From the NCBI GenBank assembly GCA_944990035.1, contig CALYLX010000032.1, forward strand, positions 155,177 through 219,176: 64,000 bases of DNA, given 5' to 3'. The stretch comes from Clitopilus passeckerianus (lineage: Eukaryota > Basidiomycota > Agaricomycetes > Agaricales > Entolomataceae). Below the pieces are notes generated by a model. The model was not told the DNA's origin, ran no database searches, and worked only from the letters and a program-made list of their open reading frames with translations. The translations under genes were made by a program, and so were the position numbers. Positions within the stretch are counted from its first letter, which is position 1, and the number at the start of each line of letters is the position of its first letter. Positions 53,169-61,346 of the stretch are shown in pieces.

Positions 53169-54999
53169 ATGAAAAACCCGTTTGCTCGAAGCGGCTCACC
53201 TGGTGGTCAACGTCCTCAGCCAATTAGCCCAGCGAGGCGCAAGAAACTTATTTTCTCGTATGCGCCGGACTGGTAAGTACCGCTCACACGACTCGTAAAA
53301 GCCTCGGTATCATTTAGTGACGTCTTCGACAGGATCATCACCATCGTTCTAGCGTACGTCGGCGACGTTTGGTTCGACGTGCGGAAGGTTCATGAGACTA
53401 ATGGGTACTTGAAGTGCGGGTTTCTTTGCTTTAGACAAGGTCAACGGGTATCGACGGGTGTTTTCCTTGGCGGATACATCGTAAGTAATGCTGCGCTTCA
53501 CTTATCCGACGTTTGTTTATTCTCCTCGATAGACTTCGCCATCCGTACGTTTATTTCATTGGATTAAACACGAATTTAAGCTTACAAAGACCAACGTGAA
53601 GATATGCGGTGCACGAGCGTATACCTGTAAGCATGCCACAATTTCCGCTTGGCACCAAGCCTCGTGTTGACCATAATCGCCATGCTCTACAGAACACTGG
53701 GCTCTACTTCATTTGTTTCGTAGCGCCTTTACTCATACAGCCAATCATAAACTTCTTGACTGTACGGTCCTGGTGGGATCTGCATAATGGTAAGCTCCCT
53801 CGGTATATCTCCAGGACAAAGACTGACTATATGCGCAGGGACCCTTGGATGTACGCCACCAGCTTATCTTTACTATGGTATCTGGTCTGAACCAACCATT
53901 TCTAGTGATCCTCAGTCTGGCACTGACTGGTTCAATAACGCAATTCACAAAGATCACGGTCGGACGACCGAGGCCAGGTAAGTACTTCCAATATGCTCAA
54001 TGGTCGGTTCGCTCACGTTCTTGATAGACATCGTTGACCGGTGTCAACCTCCTCCAGGCGCTACCGATCCTGTATTTGGCTTGACGTCCTGGACTATATG
54101 CACTCGGACAGACCTCTTGAATGATGGCTTCAGGAGTTTCCCTTCCGGACATTCTAGCCGCATGTTTCTTTACTCGTTAACATATTCAATGTTATCTGAC
54201 TCCGCTCTAGTCTCCTTTGCCGGACTCGGCTTCCTGGCTTTCTACCTAGCTGGTAAATTACACCTTTTCGACAAGCGAGGACATGCTGTATGTATTCTCT
54301 TCGACCTCCATAATCATAATTTGATCATCACATCTCACAGGGCAAAGCTTGGATCTCGCTTGGACCCTTTGCGGCTGCAGCTTTGGTTGCAATCTCTCGG
54401 TCTATGGATTACCGCCGTATGTCTTCCCTGAATTCCTCCACCTCGCGCCATCTGAACGAATTTCTTTAGACCACTGGCACGACATCCTCGTAGGCTCCAT
54501 CCTTGGCACCGTCGTCTCATACTTTGCATACAGGCAATATTACCCCAGCCTCGCATCCGAACTCTCCCACCGCCCGTACTCTCCCAGAATCAAACGCGAA
54601 AACGAAGAACGTCTACCGTTCCATCACCATGCTCACGAGCCGTCCGAGGATGTTAGAACTCCTCTGAGAGATAACGCCGCCGCTAGTGGGTATTTAGATG
54701 CCCACACCCCTCAGCAAAAACCTCTCCAGCTCCCGACGTTCCATAACAATACTTACAACGACCCGTACAATAACGGGGCGGGAAGCATGAATAAGCAAGG
54801 TGGGGGGTTAGGTCACGGTGGTGATGAGGAGTATGAGCTTGGTGGGACGGTGAGAAGGCCTGATCCTGGACCGTTGGAAGAGGTGTGGAGGGATGGTGAA
54901 GGTGAACTTTCGACTGAGAGGGAAATGCCGCTGCAGAACCCTCATGATAGCCCTGGAAAAGCGCAGGGCGGAACGGTCAGGTCCAGGCCTGTTGTTTGA
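53169..54999 (+). CDS. PAP2-family lipid phosphatase (Dpp1/Lpp1-like)
   Basis: This is an integral membrane phosphatase dephosphorylating diacylglycerol pyrophosphate, phosphatidate or lyso-PA. The start at 53169 gives MKNPFARSGSPGGQRPQPIS. Several exons of hydrophobic segments follow (IITIVLA; LYFICFVAPLLIQPIINFLT). The three catalytic motifs are present: KITVGRPRP across an intron, FRSFPSGHSS, and SRSMDYRHHWHDILVGSILG. A disordered hydrophilic tail of about 150 residues (HDPs, PLR, poly-Asn, GGG) ends RSRPVV. The number of exons is at least nine. Substrate preference cannot be read from sequence. Confidence 0.88.
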
Positions 55000-56021
55000 C
55001 CCCAGCAGCGCGTCTTTGGATAAAATATTCTTGCCAGGAATCGATTTATTTAACGACTGCACTTCGATGTCCACACTTTGGAATAATGTTGTTCACGTAT
55101 TTTCATCCAATAATCTACTCTATTCTATGGCTACATCCACGCTGTAATCAGCAGAGGAATGATTGTTTAGTCGGTTTCTCGCCTTGAGGTCATTGCTGTG
55201 TAGATCTTGGATGCCGAGATCACACTCAATTCAGGAACTGAGCGAACATCATCGCGCAGGAAATGCATGTCCTGCTACTTACCGATATCTCGAGACTATC
55301 TAATAAGCATTCCTTACCATCTCTAGCCCTACGTACCCCAAAAGTTGCGAACAGAAGCCCTCCCCGAAATCGTGTAAGCCGCGTGTATCTCGAGATCTGT
55401 CTCTTCGCCGCATGTATCTCGGGATCTACCTCACAAAATCACAATCAGTCGATGCCTCTGGCCTACTTTAGCAGGCGACATGCTGGATATGGCATTTGGG
55501 GGAGATTGAGCGTGGATTGGGTTGATCGAAAGGTGTGTATGGTGACAACTGTACAAGTACTTCCATTGACCGGCGACCTGGCGATGGAAATCTGGAAGGT
55601 GGTGGGAAATTAAACGCGTCCGGTCACTCTGACGCGTTGTCACAGAGGTGTCGGGGGTCCTCCACTATTTCTATATTCGCGATCGAGTGTTATTTACGAT
55701 CAAGTCTGGGGATGGGTTAATTTAGAAACGCGTCAATTAGTGGCGTAAGTACTCGGAAAACGCGTCCGATAGCCACCAGGGGACAGGTCGAGGTTCGGGA
55801 ACGAGTCTATATTGCAGAGGCCGGCACTTCGACCCGGTGGTGTATGGTAATGAGGTAGAAATAGTACTTTGACCCTGATCAAAGAATATGGGTTGCCTGG
55901 TCCAAGCTTGGCCTAGACAAGAAAAATAAAGGGACCTTCAGCAAAGTATTGGGGGGTGCACAGGGGCTGTATTACTACGTGTAGGTAAAGGATAAAGTTG
56001 TATAGCAAGCAAAATTTGGGT
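55000..56021. other. Intergenic between convergent genes, with ACGCGT cluster
   Basis: This 1 kb stretch lies between the PAP2 stop and the 3' end of the H3-tail-like cluster. No coding exon is recognised. A pair of near-identical words (TGTATCTCGAGATCT and TGTATCTCGGGATCT) lies near 55384-55424. Four ACGCGT sites lie at 55614-55765. Confidence 0.45.
55614..55765. promoter_or_regulatory. Cluster of four ACGCGT (MCB-like) sites
   Basis: ACGCGT occurs at 55614, 55632, 55728 and 55760, three of them within the longer word AACGCGTC. In yeasts ACGCGT is the MluI cell-cycle box bound by Mbp1/Swi6. Here it lies between two gene 3' ends, so the target is unclear, and it may be part of an unseen repeat. 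Confidence 0.4.
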
Positions 56022-56684
56022 TTAGTGGTCAAGTTCTTCATCCAAGATGCCATCCGCACTATTTTGAAGTTGGTACCTAAGGTCATCAAATCTTGTATCC
56101 AGGGTGTCCATTCTCAACGAAAAATCGTCTCTTAGCTCCTGCATTTCTCCTTGGATCTGGTCCAGCTTGGCTAAAATCTCAGCCTGTGTATCGTTGGTGC
56201 GTGGCTGGTGCGTCTCCGATCCCAATGGTGTCGCCTCTTGGGTGAAACGGAACCGTTCAGCTACTGGTATGCAGTTCATAAGCTGAAAACGGAATTCAAT
56301 TCGTAATGTGGTCATTGAACGAGGAATCTTACCTCGTATGGCGGCCTCATATCAGAGGCTTTCAGACGTTCGCTTAAATCCTGCCAGTCACACACTGGCA
56401 CCATCCCCTTCGAGGCCCCCACTCCTCTGACATTAAGTTCCAAGTTGCAATTTTGTTTCTTTTTGAACTGCGGCGGCAGCCTTTTCTTTTGGTGGTGCTT
56501 TAACACGCCGCGGCATCTTACCTCCAGTCGTCTTTCGTGCTGTCTGGCGTATTTTAGCCTGTTCTGGCTGAAAGGTTTGGGTGCCACTAGCGTTCGAGTA
56601 GCACAAGTGAGATTAATCCGAGTCCGCATACTAGCTTTAAATCGAAGGTTGGCCCACACTTATGGGCTTGCCTTGTCCGTCCAT
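56022..56684 (-). pseudogene. H3-tail-like coiled-coil protein, member A (frameshifted)
   Basis: Exon 1 starts MDGQGKPI (ATG at 56684). The best acceptor opens exon 2 at 56567. Exon 2 carries RQTARKTTGGKMPRR (56549 onward), a close copy of the histone H3 N-terminal tail, then Lys/Ala-rich sequence. The frame hits a stop after KLQLGT at 56433. One base out of frame, exon 2 continues (VPVCDWQDLSERLKASDM) to a good donor at 56332. Exon 2 would be 235 bases, one more than 78 codons. Exon 3 (56282-56022) encodes a coiled coil (AEILAKLDQIQGEMQELRDD then FSLRMDTLDTRFDDL) and an acidic end. The likely lesion is a single-base frameshift, perhaps in an A-run. Otherwise a 53-residue H3-tail-like peptide is made. 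Confidence 0.6.
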
Positions 56685-56983
56685 TGGTTTGTTGACTGTA
56701 GTCACCGACGGCTGAGAGACGTGATCACCATTTACCTGAGTCAGTCCCGCCACTGCTCCTTGCAGCCGAATGCTCACGCTCAAATGCGCAAGGTTCTCCT
56801 ATTTTACTGGGCTGAAATCCTGCGACAAAGCACTCAGTGTTTTGACTGCGTAGGGCGTGAGGCTATGATGGCGGAAAGAAGGGTGATTGAAGGGCTCATT
56901 AAATTTGATCGACGCGTCGCGACGCGCTCACCGGTCAGTTGTATTCGTTCATTCGACGGGTACGAAGAACAGTCGTTTCATTT

Positions 56984-57641
56984 TCAGTCGAAGTCGTATT
57001 CAAGATCCAGCCCACGTAGTGCTTTCACGTCCATATGGAGGTCTGCGTAGTTTCTTACCAACATGTCCAATCTCTCAGTCACCTCTTGCACATCGTAACG
57101 AAACTCGTCACGCATTTCCTTCATTTCCCGACGGATATCTCGAAGCATCTCCAGAATGGCGGCCTGCGGATCGTCTACCTTCAACTCAGGGGCTTTCAGT
57201 TGTGTTTGTGCTTCCTGTATGGTATAGCCAAGTTGTAGTAGGTCTTCCTGCACTTTAAGCTGCATTGCGATCTTCCGTCAATTCTTCGGTTTGAACTATC
57301 CATGCATCGCGGCTTACCGATTCCGCAGACATCTGTATGATCTCGGAAGGTTCCCCGGAAGACTCCCCGGAATTCAAGGGGTTAGAGGCACCTCTTTTCC
57401 CTTTCGACGCAGCTCCTATGGTAGCCTTCTTGGCGGCAGCAGTGGCTTTGGCCTTTGACGGAGCCCTAGGACGTCGAGGTTGAGGAGGCTTTGTTCCAGT
57501 CGACTTGCGTGCAGTTTGCTTCGGTCTTGGTTTCTTGCCGGAATCTACATTGCCCCTCTGCAACCAGGGATAGTTGAATCTGAAATCTCAGCTGAAGGTA
57601 GTTTGTGATAAACTTACAGAGGCCTGGTCTTCGCCAAACAT
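56984..57641 (-). CDS. Intact histone-H3-tail-like coiled-coil protein, member B
   Basis: The three exons join perfectly. Exon 1 (57641-57618) is the 8-codon MFGEDQAS. Exon 2 (57557-57318) has 80 codons, and exon 3 (57259-56984) has 92 codons including the stop. Both introns are phase 0 with donors GTAAGT and GTAAGC. Exon 2 holds GKKPRPKQTARKSTGTKPPQ, where KQTARKSTG (57521-57495) equals residues 4-12 of histone H3 exactly. It then becomes Pro/Arg/Lys/Ala-rich, like a histone tail or H1 tail, and ends with a Ser/Gly/Glu stretch. Exon 3 is an alpha-helical coiled coil (AILEMLRDIRREMKEMRDEF then VTERLDMLVRNYADL) with an acidic end. There is no histone fold. The protein has 179 residues. It is probably nuclear and chromatin-related, but the function is unknown. 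Confidence 0.72.
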
Positions 57642-57863
57642 CTGGAGATCTGATTGAGTTTACTACCAGGGAGAATGCCCATTGAACTGGGAGCACTGCC
57701 GTAAAACCATCCTCGTGTTTTGCCTCGTGTGAATTATTATACATCATTTCTGTGATCAATCAAAATACTAGCAGCAGAAATCAGGGACCTTCAAATCTCG
57801 AGACGTTATTCTTCGTATTCCAGCTTTACCTACATCATCGACTTTCACTTCCTGGAGAACCTC

Positions 57864-59124
57864 CTACGCGTCAATGACCAGATCAATCCCCGCAATCGTG
57901 ATTTTCCGTTTCTTCCTACTCGGTCCAGGCTCCGGAGACTCGTCACGGTTGGGAGCTGGAGGTATCCGTGCCTCGACGGCTTCCTTCTTCACCCTTTCCA
58001 TTGTCACCTGGAGTGAGTCGGCGTAGTTGCATGCGACCTGTTGAGCGCCGTGGATAGATTCCTTCACCTCCCGGAACCCAGAGCCCATCTGTGCTCTCAA
58101 ATCGCTGAGTTCCTCTCGGATGGAACGTACTTCACCATGACACTCCCGCGCCTCGTGGTGATGGGCTTCCATCCTATCCTCGAGGAGTGGGATTTTTGAT
58201 GCTAGTGGATCTCCAAGAAGATGAAGGTCGGCTTTCAAAGTAGAGAGCTCCTCTCTAAAGTCGTATGCCAGGCCCCTGCAATGAGTGCTAATATCCTGAT
58301 GGCTCGATCGTAACTGAGTCCTAACATCCTTGATTTCTGCTCGCATTTCTGTCAGTTCTTTCTGCATTGTCGCTAACGTGGTAGCAACATGGACGTCATT
58401 ATTCTGTGTAGGCCCAGCGATAGACGACGGAGTTGTTGTCGTATTCCTCATCCGGAAGTTTGGAGTGTTCCGCACGAAAAACGTACTTGCGCTTGTGGTA
58501 GACATGGGCGAAACACCGCAGGTCTTTGATGTAGATTTCTCTTGGCCGATAGCAGGATTATTATTTTTTGGTGGGCGATGAGGAGGAAGTGTTTTCGGTC
58601 GCCTTACAAAAATTTCGTCGTTTGGCGGGGAAGGGTTTTGATTAATTGTGTCCTCCTTCGAGAGGCGTGGAACAGCATGGGCTGGGCCGACCAGCGTCGA
58701 ACTCTGCTGGGAAGGTGCCTGGATTGGTAACCCAGAGCTCTTTGTAGGAGATCTTGTAGAGACCTATCAGATCTGCTTAATTCTGCAGAAGTTTGCCGTC
58801 CAGGATATATCCCACCTGTTCAGAAGCTCTCTGACGAGAAAGAAGGGGTTTAGTGAAGACTGCTTCACAATTCGTCGAAGCATCTGAAGGTATCGAATCA
58901 GTGGATATATGAGCGGCCTGCTTTTGGTCAAAGATGAGTGCCAGCCAAGGTATTCAAAACATGTTTCTCGCCTTTGGAGGTTTTGATCCAGTGATTTTAC
59001 GTGCTGTCTGTCTGCGCCGTGGATGTGTATTTGACCTTCCAGCTTCGTGCTACAATCATATTAGCGTAATGTTCGATAGGAAACCACAGTCTAAACATAC
59101 TTGTTGCTCTTTATCAGGATTCAT
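57864..59124 (-). pseudogene. H3-tail-like coiled-coil protein, member C (in-frame TGA in exon 2)
   Basis: Exon 1 (59124-59101) is the 8-codon MNPDKEQQ with donor GTATGT. Exon 2 (59049-58816) is 78 codons, and exon 3 (58763-57864) is exactly 300 codons. All junctions are phase 0. Exon 2 begins HEAGRSNTHPRRRQTARKIT then GSKPPKAR, an H3-tail-like stretch (58981-59013). It then meets a TGA at 58956-58954, after which the same frame stays open to the donor. Exon 3 has a Pro-rich start, then a long coiled coil (LATMQKELTEMRAEIKDVRT; REELSDLRAQMGSGFREVKE). It ends with a basic NLS-like motif PSRKKRKITIAGIDLVIDA. An ATG at 58505 could start a 213-residue coiled-coil-only product. The TGA is either a disabling mutation or a recoding site. 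Confidence 0.62.
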
Positions 59125-59533
59125 GGCAGACGTGAGGGTAAGGTGGGATGAAAAAGGCAACGTATCTCGGGTTCGTTCTGAGAGGCAATTTCTCCTTTTT
59201 CGTTCAGTATGACGTGCGTGGCTGGCCTCGTCTCATGAACTTTAAAGGGAGATATTCCCTCTCGAAAGCATTTCCGGATCTGGAGATTCTTGAATGAATG
59301 TTAAATCCAAGCAAGTCGAGTATCACGGTTGGGTAGACAATCCCCACCACGTCTTCTACATATATTCGAGGAAGAGATCACTGAGGGGAGTTAACAGCCG
59401 CTCAATTGACTTTAGGCACCTCATCGCCATCTCATCGTGTGAGTGGTTGACAACAGATATTACGACCTGATTGTTCCGTATAAGTATCATTCCTAAATGT
59501 GCAACACCACAGTATATCATCTTCCTCACCAAT

Positions 59534-60784
59534 TCACTCCGCGTCAATGACAATATCTATTCCCGCGATCGTAATTTTCCTCTTCTTCCTGCTGGGGCCA
59601 GGCTCTGGTGAGCCTTCACAGATTGAGGTCGGCGGTATCCGAGCCTCGACGGCCTCTTTCTTTACGTTTTCCAAAGCCACCTTGACCGAATTACTATAGC
59701 CGCATGCGACTTGTTGCGCGCCCTGAATGGAATCCTTCATCTCTTGAAACCCAGACTCCATTTGTGACTTCAAATCGCTGATCTCCTCCCTAATGGATCG
59801 TACTTCTCCGCGACACTCCCGGGTTGCCTGGTGATTTCTTTCCAATGTATCCTCTAGTGCTGGAAGTTTCGACACTATTGGATCACTGAGTAGATGCATA
59901 TCGGCTTTGAAGGAAGACATCCCGTCTTTGAAGCCATCTGCCAGGCCGCTGCAGTGTGTATTGAGATCCCGACCGCTGGATTGCAATTGGCTGCGAAGAT
60001 CCTTGATTTCTGCTCGCATTTCCGTCAATTGTCGCTGCATTGCAGCCAGCATGGTGGCGACGTCCATGTCATTGTTCTGGGGTCAGTACGGCAGATGGAA
60101 TCGTCATCGTACTATCTCCACGAAAGTCGATGAGTCCCTCTCTATGGGGTGGATCCCTCGGTCGTGGCCGTCGGTTTGAAAAGTGTGCTGGGCGGGTGGA
60201 AGGGAGGCCAATATTACTTGGAGGGTCATCTCTTTGAGAGATGCAGCGGGCGGAAGTTTCGCCAATCCTTATGAGCGGGATAAGTTTGTTACTATCGTGC
60301 TTCGAGGGAGGGGTGGATGATTGACTTGAATGATTCTTGTGAAAAAAATGCCTCGGTAGTGCTGGCTTGTGGTATTGATCGAGATTTGTCGTAGGCCTTG
60401 GATATTGACGGGTCTATTGGAATCCTGAGTCATAATCTCCTTCGAAGATGGCTGCCTACGAGAATGTTCGCACCTTCTTAGGGGGGGGGGGGGGGCAGCC
60501 TAGAAATAGGCCGTCCCCATCCCATTCGAACAAGTCTACCGAACTAGTTGGGTTTTCGGCAGTCGGTTTCGTGCGTGAATCGGTTACCAGCGGATCGGAT
60601 TGTCTCTTTCTCGGCCGTGCCCTAGCTCTCTCCATCAATGCACGTTCAGGACCAGAAACTTTACTACCCACCGCGGGTTGTGAATTCGTAGGCAACCCTC
60701 CTGATTCGAACTAATTTTCATTGAGCCAGGGATGACCTAGTAATAGGAAGTTGAACGCACCGACTCTCCTTTACCAGTTTCCAT
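59534..60784 (-). pseudogene. H3-tail family paralogue, member D (frameshifted in exon 3)
   Basis: Exon 1 (60784-60761) is the 8-codon METGKGES with donor GTGCGT. Exon 2 (60710-60474) is 79 codons, contains basic ARARPRKRQS but no clear H3 tail, and ends with five prolines from a C15 run. Exon 3 (60413-59534) aligns with that of member C along its length: Pro-rich part (HSSQSSTPPSKH, DFRGDSTMTIPSAVLTPE), coiled coil (LAAMQRQLTEMRAEIKDLRS; REEISDLKSQMESGFQEMKD) and the C-terminal PSRKKRKITIAGIDIVIDAE. The frame breaks at about 60075, where one extra or two missing bases shift it. From the ATG at 60067 a 177-residue coiled-coil product is still open. Confidence 0.6.
60481..60495. repeat. G15 homopolymer (encodes Pro on the minus strand)
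   Basis: Fifteen consecutive G lie within exon 2 of member D, just before its donor site. Read on the minus strand they give five prolines. Such a run is prone to slippage and to sequencing error. Confidence 0.9.
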
Positions 60785-61346
60785 GGTCGCGACAACTTGA
60801 AAGGAGTGTTACATGGTTTGTCCCACGGCGTGCATGGCTGCTCTCGGTCCAATAGATAGAAATAACTTTGTGCCTCGGATTCACGACTGGATACCTAGAG
60901 CCTCTAAATAACGACAGGACTATAGGAAGGTGGCTGGTGTCCTTCCTACTCCTATTAAAACAGGAAAAGCCTGAAAGTGCAATTGTCTAAAGTTTCACAA
61001 GTTGGAACCGCCTCGAACATGGAGGATGAGCTCGAAATAGCGTAGGCTGGCTTTTAGTGGACGACTGAGGATACCAAATTGCCTGGTCACCCTATGGAAG
61101 ACTTATGGGGTTTCCAACACTGAAACAGGTTTGTTGGATAAAACAGGGTCGTATACAATATTAGGCTACTATCTGATTATACTACAAGGTCTTGATTATC
61201 TTCTACATATGCAATTTTCCCATACGCTATCGAAAACTAACAAATACACTAAAGACTTTGAGCCAAATGTAACTGCAGGAACTAAGAAAACAGGCGTGAG
61301 GGGCCGGGAACATCGCTGCAAACAGGACATAGTAAATCGCCCTCAC
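60785..61346. other. Intergenic, nothing recognised
   Basis: These 560 bases lie between the start of member D and the stop of the TFIIB-family gene. No exon, RNA or repeat is recognised. Confidence 0.4.

Noticed and set aside
56445..57050. 201-codon plus-strand frame
   Set aside because: It is antisense to members A and B of the H3-tail-like family, and the minus-strand exons explain the open frame.
56022..57641. True histone H3 genes or pseudogenes
   Set aside because: Only the N-terminal tail is similar. No alpha-N or histone-fold sequence follows, and the tail is instead joined to coiled coil in several independent copies.
60448..60714. 88-codon plus-strand frame containing the G15 run
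   Set aside because: It is antisense to exon 2 of member D, which has matching splice sites and a paralogous exon structure.
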